Positions 25,123 through 33,251 of a stretch of 35,214 bases of DNA are shown piece by piece; the stretch's first letter is position 1, and each line of letters begins with the position of its first letter. The position numbers and the translations under genes are program-made. The notes beneath the pieces are model-generated. The model was not told where the DNA came from. It ran no database searches and saw nothing but the letters and a program-made list of their open reading frames with translations. This stretch comes from Bradyrhizobiaceae bacterium. Its GTDB lineage: Bacteria > Pseudomonadota > Alphaproteobacteria > Rhizobiales > Xanthobacteraceae. The stretch covers positions 1 through 35,214 of the forward strand of contig CANKHA010000026.1 in NCBI GenBank assembly GCA_947481685.1, given 5' to 3'.

Positions 25123-26634
25123 ATGGATATAGCGAACGGAATGCTGCACGGCTTTTACGTTGCTCTGCAGCCGATGAATTTGTGGTGGTGCTTCTTCGGA
25201 TGCTTTCTCGGCACCGTGGTCGGCATCCTGCCCGGCCTCGGACCAGCCGCAACGATCTCGCTGCTGTTGCCACTGACCTTCAAGATGGACGCCGCAGGCG
25301 GCATCATCATGATGGCCGGCATTTACTACGGCGCGAAATACGGCGGCTCAACCACGTCGATCCTGCTCAACATTCCCGGCGAGTCATCGTCGGTCGCAAC
25401 CTGTATCGACGGCTACCAGATGGCGAAGAAGGGACGCGCGGGCGCCGCCCTCGGCATTGCCGCGATCGCCTCCTTCATCGCCGGTACCGTAGGTGTTGTG
25501 CTGCTCACCTTGATGGCGCCACCGATCGCCGCCTTCGCCCTCTCCTTCTCATCGCCGGAGTATTTCGCTCTGATGGTGCTGGGATTGGCGCTGGTGGTTC
25601 TGCTGGCGGGAACGTCATTGGTCAAAGGTCTGCTGGCACTGCTTGTCGGTTTGTGGCTCACCGCCATCGGCGTCGATATCTTCAGCGCCCAGGCGCGGTT
25701 CATCTTCGGCCAACCGACACTGCTGGGCGGCATCGACTTCACCATCGTCGCCATTGGCGTGTTCGCCATGGGCGAGGTGCTGAGCAGCCTCGATGCGGGC
25801 GAGGAAACCAAGATGCTGCCGGTGCCTAAAGGCCTGCGCAATCTCTTGCCAACCTGGCAGGACATGAAGGACTGCCGCTTCGCATTCCTGAATGGCTCGA
25901 TTGTGGGCTTCATCATCGGCGTCCTGCCGGGCGCGGGTGGAACGATTGCGTCGTTCATTTCCTACGGTCTGGAAAAGGCTGTCTCCAAGCATCCGGAAAA
26001 GTTCGGCACCGGTGTCATTGAAGGCGTTGCGGCGCCGGAAGGCGCCAACAATGCCGACACCGGCGGTGCGCTGATCCCGCTGCTCACGCTCGGCATTCCG
26101 GGCGGCAGTTCCACGGCCATCTTGCTGTCGGCGCTGATCATCTGGGGCGTCCATCCCGGACCGCTGATGATGACCGAGTCTCCTGACGTGTTCTGGGGTC
26201 TCGTGGCCAGCATGTATATCGGCAACATCATGCTGCTCGTTCTGAACCTGCCGATGGTGCCGGTCTTTGCACAGATTCTGCGGATGCCGGTCTATGTCCT
26301 GTTCCCGTTCATCTTCGGGATCTCGATCGTCGGCGTGTACGGGACGACGGGCCGCATGTTCGATCTCGGCCTGCTCGCCGGCTTCGGCTTCCTTGGATAC
26401 ATGATGGGGAAACTGAAATTCCCGACGGCGCCGCTGATCCTTGGCTTCGTGCTCGGCGATTCCATGGAGCGGGCGCTCCGGCAATCCATGATGATGTATG
26501 GCGGCGATTTCACCGCGATGTTCCATCGTCCGATCTCGGCCGTGATGCTCGGCCTTGCCGGAATTGTTCTGGTGATGCCGCTGATCTCTTACTTTAACCG
26601 CCTTCGCGTGAAGGCGATTACGGAAGGCGCATAG
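25123..26634 (+). CDS. tctA: Tripartite tricarboxylate transporter large permease subunit
   Basis: The 503-aa TctA-family permease carries the two conserved family stretches: GILPGLGPAATISLLLPLTF near 35-54, with GIYYGAKYGGSTTSILLNIPGESSS right after, and the repeat GVLPGAGGTIASFISYGLEK with GALIPLLTLGIPGGSSTAILL in the second half. About 11-12 helices are expected. The inverted-repeat architecture is characteristic of this ion-coupled inner-membrane transporter. It overlaps nothing but is 1 nt from tctB and 52 bp from tctC, so a single operon is likely. Confidence 0.95.
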   Translation: MDIANGMLHGFYVALQPMNLWWCFFGCFLGTVVGILPGLGPAATISLLLPLTFKMDAAGGIIMMAGIYYGAKYGGSTTSILLNIPGESSSVATCIDGYQMAKKGRAGAALGIAAIASFIAGTVGVVLLTLMAPPIAAFALSFSSPEYFALMVLGLALVVLLAGTSLVKGLLALLVGLWLTAIGVDIFSAQARFIFGQPTLLGGIDFTIVAIGVFAMGEVLSSLDAGEETKMLPVPKGLRNLLPTWQDMKDCRFAFLNGSIVGFIIGVLPGAGGTIASFISYGLEKAVSKHPEKFGTGVIEGVAAPEGANNADTGGALIPLLTLGIPGGSSTAILLSALIIWGVHPGPLMMTESPDVFWGLVASMYIGNIMLLVLNLPMVPVFAQILRMPVYVLFPFIFGISIVGVYGTTGRMFDLGLLAGFGFLGYMMGKLKFPTAPLILGFVLGDSMERALRQSMMMYGGDFTAMFHRPISAVMLGLAGIVLVMPLISYFNRLRVKAITEGA

Positions 26635-26686
26635 CCTTTCTAATACCAAGACCAAAACCGGTCGAACCACGAGGGAAGGAAAAACT

Positions 26687-27667
26687 ATGAAGAGACGTGA
26701 CCTCATTGTAGGTGCAGTCGCATTGGCGGCATCCGCTGCCGTAGCACCGGCATTTGCGCAAGAATGGAAGCCGACACAGCCGCTCGAGCTGGTCGTGCAT
26801 GGCGGCCCCGGCTCCGGCAACGACGTGATGGCGCGCCAGCTCACGACCATCATCGAGCAGGAGAAGCTGTCTCCGGTTCGCGTGCAGGTCTCCAACCGTG
26901 TTGGCGGCGGCAGCACGACCGCGGCCGCTTACATGGCCAGCAAGAAAGGCGATCCTAATACCATCGCCGTCTTCACCATCGTCTGGGTCACCGACCCGCT
27001 GACGCAGGAAGCCGCCACCAACGGCCTCAACACACTCACGCCGATCACCCGCCTCATCGAAGAGCCGGCCCTGATCGTTGTGAAGGCAGATGCGCCGTAC
27101 AAGACGCTGAAGGATTTCGTCGACGCGGCCAAGAGCAAGTCCGGCCAACTCAAGCAATCCGGCGGCTCGATCACCTCGCGCGACAATATCTTGCGCCAGC
27201 TGATCATGAAGCAGACCGGCGCCAACTGGGTGTTCGTGCCCTTCCCCGGCGGCGGCGAGCGTATCGCAGCGATCCTGGGCGGTCATACCGACATCATGAT
27301 CACCGATCCGAGCGAAGCAGGCGAGCAAGTGCGCGCCGGCAAGCTGAAGGTTCTGGCCCAGGTCGGCAAGGAACGGCTCGATACCTTCAAGGACATTCCG
27401 ACGTTGAAGGAAGCCGGCTTCGACTTCCAGGATATCCCACAGACCCGCGGAATCGTGGGACCTCCCGGCATGCCGCCGGAAGCCGTGAAGTATTACGAAA
27501 CCTTCTTTGAAAAGCTTCGCCAGAGCGCGGGCTGGAAGAAATTCCTGGCCGACAACCAGTTGCTGGGCGTCAACGAGAAGTCGGAGGCTTCCAAGAAGTT
27601 CCTCATCACCTATGAGGACATGCTGCGCGTCGTGTTGAAGGACGCCGGCGCGAAGGTTGTGCGGTAA
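26687..27667 (+). CDS. tctC: Bug-family periplasmic solute receptor of the Tct transporter
   Basis: A 326-aa extracytoplasmic binding protein. The signal peptide MKRRDLIVGAVALAASAAVA has an RR pair and cleavage at FAQ/EW; Tat export is possible though the Sec pathway also fits. The mature domain has the Bug fold segments LELVVHGGPGSGNDVMARQL, VSNRVGGGSTTAAAYMA and LVVKADAPYKTLKDFV-like strand, then PFPGGGERIAAILGGHTDIM and IVGPPGMPPEAVKYY. These receptors bind carboxylates through two water-mediated contacts. GGAAGGAA lies before the ATG. A stable hairpin follows the gene, consistent with high receptor mRNA relative to the next cistron. Confidence 0.93.
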   Translation: MKRRDLIVGAVALAASAAVAPAFAQEWKPTQPLELVVHGGPGSGNDVMARQLTTIIEQEKLSPVRVQVSNRVGGGSTTAAAYMASKKGDPNTIAVFTIVWVTDPLTQEAATNGLNTLTPITRLIEEPALIVVKADAPYKTLKDFVDAAKSKSGQLKQSGGSITSRDNILRQLIMKQTGANWVFVPFPGGGERIAAILGGHTDIMITDPSEAGEQVRAGKLKVLAQVGKERLDTFKDIPTLKEAGFDFQDIPQTRGIVGPPGMPPEAVKYYETFFEKLRQSAGWKKFLADNQLLGVNEKSEASKKFLITYEDMLRVVLKDAGAKVVR

Positions 27668-27695
27668 GCAGAAGCGCCAACCGCAAGCAAACAAG

Positions 27696-27733
27696 CCGGT
27701 CCGCGACGCTCCAAACAGAGCGCTGCGGACCGG
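27696..27733 (+). repeat. Intercistronic hairpin between tctC and the VOC gene
   Basis: CCGGTCCGC / GCGGACCGG (9 bp) encloses an inner CGCTC-CAAACA-GAGCG stem, separated by a 2+2 internal loop. No T-run follows, so it is more likely an mRNA-stabilising or attenuating structure than a terminator. Confidence 0.6.
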
Positions 27734-27800
27734 GACTTGACGAACGGATAAACGACACAAGCGGGATGTATCCGGCTTGTGAATGCAAAGGAGAATGCTC

Positions 27801-28595
27801 ATGTCCCGCATCGTGCACATAGCGATCAAGGTCGATGACCTTGAAAAATCAACCAAGTTTTACGAGGACGTTTTTGGCATCTATCAGACCAAGACCGGCC
27901 ATGCGCGGGGCCATACCTCGCGCCACATGAGCGACGGGGCTATCGACTTCGCGATCATGACCTATGACAGCGAAGAAGAAAGCGAAGCCAAGCTGATCGG
28001 CAAGGGTCCTGGCATCCACCATTACGGCGTCGAGGTGGAAGACCGCGAAGCCACGATCAAGAAGATCGAGGAGAACGGCGGCAAGATATTTTCCGACAAG
28101 GGCGAAGGCGCGCTGAAATTCCAGGCGCCGGACGGCAACTACGGCGAGATCGTCGCCGTCGGCCGCTACAAGACCCGGGACAAGGCTCCCAACCGTTTCG
28201 TCCACCTTGCGCTCAAGGTCGATAACGTGGCTGCGGCGCGGAAATTCTACGAGAACGTGTTCGGCTTCAAGCATGTGCTCACCGAGAAGAGCCGCAAGCA
28301 CACCTCCTGCCACATGTCGGACGGCTATCTCGACTTCGCGCTGATGGAGTACGACGCCGAGGACAAGGACGAATCCCGCTGGGCCGGCGATGGCCCGCGC
28401 ATTCACCACACTGGCATCGAAGTGCCGGACCAGGTCACCTTTGCCGAGAAGATCAAGGCGGCCGGCGGTCAGATCCTGTCGAAGCCCGGCGAAGGCGCGC
28501 TGAAGTTCCGCTGCCCGGACGGCACACTCTCGGAAATCGTCATGCCGGGCCGCTACGAAGAGAAGAAGCAAAAGGCCGGCATGGCCACCGCGTAA
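27801..28595 (+). CDS. Two-domain VOC (glyoxalase/dioxygenase superfamily) metalloprotein
   Basis: The 264-aa protein is an exact tandem duplication of a vicinal-oxygen-chelate module with a 129-residue period and no indel across the key residues. His6, His74 and Glu116 of the first copy match His135, His203 and Glu245 of the second, so both sites have the 2-His-1-Glu metal set. The HTS-x-HMSDG motif also repeats (38-46, 167-175). VOC proteins include glyoxalases, epimerases and extradiol dioxygenases; the reaction here is unknown. ATG 27801 has AGGAG about 7 nt upstream and is preferred over ATG 27783. It is probably the last gene of the tct operon, before a strong terminator. Confidence 0.85.
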   Translation: MSRIVHIAIKVDDLEKSTKFYEDVFGIYQTKTGHARGHTSRHMSDGAIDFAIMTYDSEEESEAKLIGKGPGIHHYGVEVEDREATIKKIEENGGKIFSDKGEGALKFQAPDGNYGEIVAVGRYKTRDKAPNRFVHLALKVDNVAAARKFYENVFGFKHVLTEKSRKHTSCHMSDGYLDFALMEYDAEDKDESRWAGDGPRIHHTGIEVPDQVTFAEKIKAAGGQILSKPGEGALKFRCPDGTLSEIVMPGRYEEKKQKAGMATA

Positions 28596-28621
28596 GGCCT
28601 TCGTTTCCGCAGAAGATCAAG

Positions 28622-28650
28622 GGGCGCCGCCACTCGCGGCGCCCTTTTTT
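28622..28650 (+). terminator. Rho-independent terminator after the VOC gene
   Basis: A 9-bp GC-rich stem (GGGCGCCGC, loop CACTC, GCGGCGCCC) is followed directly by six T residues, 26 nt after the VOC stop. It would end the tctB-tctA-tctC-VOC transcript. Confidence 0.93.
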
Positions 28651-28680
28651 CTAAAGTGTATTGCCGTCTCCGCTCCGTCT

Positions 28681-28825
28681 TCATCCTGAGGAGCGCCTTG
28701 ATCAGCGACGCAACAAACACAAACTGGCGCAGGCGCGTCTCGAAGGACGAGGACGGCCAATCATCTGGCGTAGGGATTGCTGCCACCCTTCGAGACGCTT
28801 GCCTGCGGCAAGCTCCTCAGGATGA
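28681..28825. repeat. Nested palindromic intergenic repeat (REP/MITE-like)
   Basis: Outer arms TCATCCTGAGGAGC (28681-28694) and GCTCCTCAGGATGA (28812-28825) are perfect inverted repeats. Inside lie a second pair, GCGTCTCGAAGG (28735-28746) and CCTTCGAGACGC (28787-28798), and a small hairpin GCTTGCC-TGC-GGCAAGC (28797-28813). I recall near-identical elements dispersed between genes in Bradyrhizobium and related genomes. It fills most of the 313-bp gap 28596-28908, in which I see no gene. Confidence 0.8.
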
Positions 28826-28908
28826 GGTCACCTTACTCCCCTGTGTCGGCGCGCATGTTTCCTGCGCTTGCCCGATGATGTTGAAACAATACTCCCAGAC
28901 TAGCCGCG

Positions 28909-30570
28909 TTACGGCTTGAAGCCGACGATGAAATGCGCCCGGTGCGATTCCGGCAGTGTTTCGCCCTCACCTTTCACGGTGATGGTGTAGGTGCCTGCTT
29001 CCGATATCTGGTCGCCGGTGATCGTGGCTTCCAACTCGTTCTTGGAGATGTATTTGGTCGGCAATTCGATCGCGTTGAAGTTGAACAGGCTGCCGAATTC
29101 GCGCTTCAGCATCACCTTGTGGAACGGCCAGACGCCCTCGCCGCGCACCTTCAGCGTGATCGGCCCGTCGCCCTGCAAAGCCTGGTTCGGCGTGATCTCC
29201 AGATCCATCGGAATGGTCTGATAGGCATAGAAGGCCGGGATCGGATTCTTGTAGCCGCTGAAGGCGATGTCGATCTTCTTGCCGTCCTTGACCACGACCT
29301 TCACGTTCTGGGTGCACCACATATCCTTGAGCGGATCGCCCTCGATGATCGAAAGATCGGCGACCTTGCCCGCTTCGACGCTGCCGTAGTCCTTGTCCTT
29401 CTTGAACACCTTGGCGACATTCAGCGTCGCCGCCTGCAGCACCGCCATCGGCGGCACGCCGGCTTCCACGTCCATCGCCAGCGCTTCGTGCATCAGCAGC
29501 GCCGCCATGCCCCGCGGGGGATCGGAACCTTCCTTCAGCATGCCGCCCGCTTCATGGAAACGCCGGATGAATTCGTTGGCCTTCTGGTAGCCGATCTCCG
29601 CGCGCTCACGCTGTGCCTTGGTGTAGCGCTTGTTCAGCTTGTCATAGGCGTTGTAGGTGACGGCCTTCACCGAAGCGGGCAGCGCATGCTTCGGATTGGC
29701 GAGGATCTCGTCCTCGCGCGCGCGAAAGCGGTCGGCGTTGGCCGACAGCGGGCGCAACCACTTCGCGATCGTCGGCGTCCAGGCGACGTTATTCTTCACC
29801 ATGGCGTCGATGATCGGGCCGAAGTTTTCCGTCTGGTAGTAGGAATTGACGATTTCCTGATCGATCAATCCGCCGAGGCGGTCGGTGTGCAGCTGCTCGC
29901 GCGACGGCGGATAGAGGATGGAGCTCGTGCCGACGCCCCAGATATGTTCGATCGCATCGACACCCGCATTCGCCGCTCCAATGCAGTCCATGCTGTGAAC
30001 GGTAACCGGCAAGCCTAGCTTGTGCGCCTCATCGACCACGACCTTCACCAGGTCGAGCGGCAGGAACTCGTTGAGCTTGATAACGTCGATGCCCATGCTG
30101 TGCTTGCGGCGCACCGCGGCGCGGGCTTCATCCGGGGTGGTGACGATGATGTTGCCGCGATCGGTGCGGCCGTCCGGCGCGTCGGTCATCACGCGCGTGC
30201 CGCCGATGGCGCGGCCCGCCATCCAGATGCGCGGGCCCCTGATCTTGCCGAGTTCGGTGCCGCGCTTCTGCGCCGAGGTCCAGGGTCCGTCCTGGAAAAT
30301 CTGGATGGTGGTGACGGTGGTGATGCCGAGATGGAGATAGAGCTCGCCGTGGAAATCCTCGAGATGAGCATGGCCGTCGATGAAGCCCGGCAGGATCGTT
30401 AGTCCCCGCGCGTCGATGACTTCCGCGCCTTCCGGCTCTTTGATCTGCCCGGCCCGGCCAATTTCCTTGAAGCGGCCGTTCTCTATAATGATGACGGCAT
30501 GCTCAAGGGGCGCCTTGCCCGTGCCGTCGATCAGCGTTCCGCCCTTCACGACCAGTGTTTTGTCGGCCAT
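28909..30570 (-). CDS. Amidohydrolase with C-terminal beta-rich appendage
   Basis: A 553-aa protein. Residues 1-430 form a composite-domain amidohydrolase (imidazolonepropionase/prolidase-like): GFIDGHAHLED with His67 and His69, Lys165 in DVIKLNEF (possible carboxylated Lys), His192 in TVHSMD, His209 in AIEHIW and Asp350 in EGSDPPRG. The metal set looks complete. ADLSIIEGDPLKDM marks the end of the small beta domain. Residues about 456-553 add an Ig/TIG-like beta segment (ITLKVRGEGVWPFHKVMLKR ... GTYTITVKGEGETLPE) not usual in this family. There is no signal peptide, so it should be cytoplasmic. ATG 30570 follows AGGCGGG; an ATG at 30624 would add 18 residues. It converges with the tct/VOC operon and may belong to the same pathway. 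Confidence 0.85.
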   Translation of the reverse strand: MADKTLVVKGGTLIDGTGKAPLEHAVIIIENGRFKEIGRAGQIKEPEGAEVIDARGLTILPGFIDGHAHLEDFHGELYLHLGITTVTTIQIFQDGPWTSAQKRGTELGKIRGPRIWMAGRAIGGTRVMTDAPDGRTDRGNIIVTTPDEARAAVRRKHSMGIDVIKLNEFLPLDLVKVVVDEAHKLGLPVTVHSMDCIGAANAGVDAIEHIWGVGTSSILYPPSREQLHTDRLGGLIDQEIVNSYYQTENFGPIIDAMVKNNVAWTPTIAKWLRPLSANADRFRAREDEILANPKHALPASVKAVTYNAYDKLNKRYTKAQRERAEIGYQKANEFIRRFHEAGGMLKEGSDPPRGMAALLMHEALAMDVEAGVPPMAVLQAATLNVAKVFKKDKDYGSVEAGKVADLSIIEGDPLKDMWCTQNVKVVVKDGKKIDIAFSGYKNPIPAFYAYQTIPMDLEITPNQALQGDGPITLKVRGEGVWPFHKVMLKREFGSLFNFNAIELPTKYISKNELEATITGDQISEAGTYTITVKGEGETLPESHRAHFIVGFKP

Positions 30571-30727
30571 TTTCCCGCCTGTTCTTGTCGTTTTCCCCGG
30601 ACTCGTGCGCACAGTCATAGTCAAGCGGCGGGGGCGGCGGCACCCCCTTTATCGGAACAACGATGTTTCCATCCGCGCATCGTCAAAAACGCTGCGCGCA
30701 TCTGGTCTTGCGGGGGGGATGCAAGCG

Positions 30728-30931
30728 TTAGCGGCGGGCGCGCCGCACGTTCAGCAGCAGGGCGCCGAGGCAGCCGACGACCAAAATGGCGCCTGTGACC
30801 AGCGATCGCTCGGGAAATTGCCAGGAAACGATGGCGGCAACGGCGACCACCGCGACGATCTCCAGCGCCAGCAGTCCGTCGTCAACGAACAGCCCGAGCA
30901 ATTCCTTCAAAATCGCGGAGACGATGTTCAT
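30728..30931 (-). CDS. Small membrane protein coupled to the FTR1-like gene
   Basis: A 67-aa protein with two hydrophobic helices (LLALEIVAVVAVAAIVSW and SLVTGAILVVGCLGALLL) and a basic C terminus (NVRRARR). Its ATG overlaps the previous stop in an ATGA junction, which supports it as a real gene despite the size. Likely a small partner of the upstream membrane protein; no family name can be given. Confidence 0.65.
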   Translation of the reverse strand: MNIVSAILKELLGLFVDDGLLALEIVAVVAVAAIVSWQFPERSLVTGAILVVGCLGALLLNVRRARR

Positions 30932-31680
30932 ACGTGAGCCTCAGCAACCGGGCGCTTGACCATGGCAACCGCCGTAACGGCGACCAGCAGGAACAGCGCT
31001 GCAAAAACGACAATGGCGAAGTCGGCCCCTGGCCAATCCACGCCCAAACCTTCACCGGTCCAGAAGATGCCGAAGGCCGAGAGCATGATGCCGACGGCAA
31101 ATTTCAGCGTGTTCTCGGGAACACGCGCCAGCGGGCCGCGCACGACAAAGCCGAGAATGGCGACCAGCACGCAGGCCGCGATTGCTCCCAAGGCGGACGG
31201 AAACAGCAGATCTCCGCCCGCGCTCAGCGCGATCACGATGAACACGACTTCCAGACCTTCCAGCAGTACGGCCTTGAAACTCGCGATGCCCGCGATCCAG
31301 TCAAGTTTTTGTTCTTGCAGCCGCTCCTGCTCGCGCAATTCCGCGGTTTCGGCCGCGAACAGCTTGGTCTCGTCATGCAATGCAATAATGCCGGCGGAGC
31401 GCAAAATGGCTTTCCGGAGCCAGCGCATGCCGAACAGCAGCAACAGAATGCCGATGGTCAGTTGCAGGAGATGCAACGGAACGTAATTGAGCAACGGCCC
31501 GAGCAGAACCACGATCAGCGTCAGCACGAGCAGACCCGCGATCGCGCCCAAGCCGGCAGGCTTCCAGCCGCGCACCGTCGCTACGGCGAGCACGATGGTC
31601 AGTGCTTCTACCGCTTCCACCAGCGACGCCAGGAAGGTGGCGGTCAACGCCGGTCCGAAATGGGTCCAGTCAGAAAACAT
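30928..31680 (-). CDS. COG4280-type membrane protein with two FTR1-like ExxE motifs
   Basis: A 250-aa polytopic inner-membrane protein with about seven helices. Two motifs resemble the REGLE iron-binding motif of FTR1 permeases: EAVEALTIVLA (Glu22, Glu25) and EGLEVVFIVIA (Glu141, Glu144), each at the start of a helix in one half of the protein, as in an internal duplication. A charged loop (ETAELREQERLQEQ) separates the halves. A cation transport role is inferred from this only. AAAGAGG precedes the ATG. The small membrane gene follows in the same operon. It diverges from the propeller protein across 175 bp, which contains GTGGCA-N12-TGCCAC (31759-31782) as a possible dyad operator. Confidence 0.75.
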   Translation of the reverse strand: MFSDWTHFGPALTATFLASLVEAVEALTIVLAVATVRGWKPAGLGAIAGLLVLTLIVVLLGPLLNYVPLHLLQLTIGILLLLFGMRWLRKAILRSAGIIALHDETKLFAAETAELREQERLQEQKLDWIAGIASFKAVLLEGLEVVFIVIALSAGGDLLFPSALGAIAACVLVAILGFVVRGPLARVPENTLKFAVGIMLSAFGIFWTGEGLGVDWPGADFAIVVFAALFLLVAVTAVAMVKRPVAEAHV

Positions 31681-31855
31681 GACGCCTCTTTGTCAGAATT
31701 CCCCGTAAGTCAGGTTCCCGCTTTTTAGCCGTTTAGGACACTCCCGGTACAGCCAAAAGTGGCATACTGTGCGGATTGCCACCGATTTCCACTGGGGCAA
31801 CATCTACCTGTGCCCGCCACAAGGCCAATTATAAAATCTGCAAAGGGAGAGAGAC

Positions 31856-32953
31856 ATGCTCAACGCACGGCAATTTTTCGTTGCGACGTCGCTTGCTGTC
31901 CTTGGCTGCGCCACCGCCGCAAGTGCGGCCGATCTAAAACAGATCGCGACCATTCCGGTGCCGGGTGAGCCGCTGATTTCTTACGACATCAGCTCCGTCG
32001 ATCAGAAAGCACAAAAGCTCTATCTGGCCGACCGCAGCAACAAGGGTGTCGATGTCTACGACATACAAAACAACAAGTTCATCGGCCGCATCGAAGGTTT
32101 CGTCGGCGCTGTCCTCAAGCCCGACGGCAAGGTCAATAGCAACAAGTCGGGTCCCGATGGCGTCATCGTCATCGGAGACGAGATTTGGGCTGGCGATGGC
32201 GACAGCACGATTAAAGTCATCGATGCCAAGACGATGAAAATCACCGACACGATCTCCACTGGCGGCAATACCCGCCTCGACGAAATGAGCTACGATCCCA
32301 AAGATCAGATCTTCATCGGCGTCAACAATGCGGAAGAGCCGCCGTTCGCCACGCTGGTCTCGACCAAACCGGGACACAAGATCATCGCCAAGGTGCCCTT
32401 CACGGATGCAACGGATGGCGCCGAGCAACCGGATTACAACGAAGCGGACGGCATGTTCTACGTGTCCATTCCCGAGCTGAACAAGGATCCGAAGAAGGGC
32501 GGCGTTGCCGTTATCGAACCGACAACGGGCAAAATCGTGAAGATGCTCACGGTCGATAATTGCCACCCTAACGGCCTTGCCTTCGGCCCCGACCAGAACT
32601 TCATCCTCGGCTGCTCGGTGCGCGGCAAGGACGGCATGCCGGCCATCATTGTTATAATGAGCGCAAAGACCGGTCAGGCCGTTGCTGTCATTCCCGAGAT
32701 CGGTGGCGCGGACATGGTAGCCTACAGCAAGAAGAACAATCAGTATTACGTCGGTGGCGGCAACAATCCCGGCGGCGGAACGCTGGGCGTGATCGATGCC
32801 GCAACCAACAAGCTGGTGCAGAAGATTGCGATGAAGGGCGCCAGCACGCCGCACTCGGTCGCCGTCAATGAAAGCAATGGGCAGGTTCTCGTTCCCGGCG
32901 GCCATTCAGCTGACGGCGGATGCAGTTGCATTCAGGTGCTCGCCCCGCAATAG
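31856..32953 (+). CDS. Periplasmic YVTN/NHL-type beta-propeller protein
   Basis: A 365-aa exported protein with signal peptide ending ASA/ADLKQ. The mature part shows propeller blades by recurring segments: QKLYLADRSNKGVDVYDI, DEIWAGDGDSTIKVIDAKTM, GGVAVIEPTTGKIVKMLTV and GTLGVIDAATNKLVQKIAM. PHSVAVNESNGQVLVPGGHS and CSC at the C terminus (GGCSCIQVLAP) are notable; the CxC may bind metal or form a disulfide with Cys in DNCHPNG. No enzymatic role is evident. GGGAGAGAG lies before the ATG and a TATAAA (31830-31835) might be a -10 box. Single gene; 222 bp without visible gene follow to the tRNA. Confidence 0.8.
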   Translation: MLNARQFFVATSLAVLGCATAASAADLKQIATIPVPGEPLISYDISSVDQKAQKLYLADRSNKGVDVYDIQNNKFIGRIEGFVGAVLKPDGKVNSNKSGPDGVIVIGDEIWAGDGDSTIKVIDAKTMKITDTISTGGNTRLDEMSYDPKDQIFIGVNNAEEPPFATLVSTKPGHKIIAKVPFTDATDGAEQPDYNEADGMFYVSIPELNKDPKKGGVAVIEPTTGKIVKMLTVDNCHPNGLAFGPDQNFILGCSVRGKDGMPAIIVIMSAKTGQAVAVIPEIGGADMVAYSKKNNQYYVGGGNNPGGGTLGVIDAATNKLVQKIAMKGASTPHSVAVNESNGQVLVPGGHSADGGCSCIQVLAPQ

Positions 32954-33132
32954 CGAAACCGCGAGCGCGGAAATCATAACAGGGCGGAGCGGACCCCGGG
33001 TTGGCCCGAGCTCCGTTCCACCGCCCCTCGCAGCCGGCAGCGCCGGAGCCGCATTTTCCGCCCGATTTTCGGGGCTTTTGCGGCGCACTGCGAGGTTATC
33101 CCGAGGCCGCGTGATGGTGCTTGGCATTTCCC

Positions 33133-33146
33133 GCCAAGTGTCCTAG
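33133..33146 (+). repeat. Direct repeat copy 1 flanking tRNA-Lys
   Basis: GCCAAGTGTCCTAG ends 29 bp before the tRNA. It matches 33271-33284 at 13 of 14 positions, with 11 contiguous identical bases (AAGTGTCCTAG). A 9-bp reverse-complement match (TAGGACACT) is found at 31734-31742. Confidence 0.6.
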
Positions 33147-33175
33147 ATAATCGACCTCCATCCGATATTGGTGTC

Positions 33176-33251
<76 letters not shown>

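Noticed and set aside
25615-26916. A 433-codon minus-strand frame opposite tctA
   Set aside because: Antisense shadow; tctA motifs are unambiguous on the plus strand.
28656-28919. An 87-codon frame over the palindromic repeat
   Set aside because: Arises from the inverted-repeat element and has no ribosome-binding site.
31759-31782. Possible sigma-54 promoter in TGGCATACTGTGCGGATTGC
   Set aside because: The distance between the GG and GC elements is about 5 bp too long for a -24/-12 promoter; better seen as a simple dyad GTGGCA-N12-TGCCAC.
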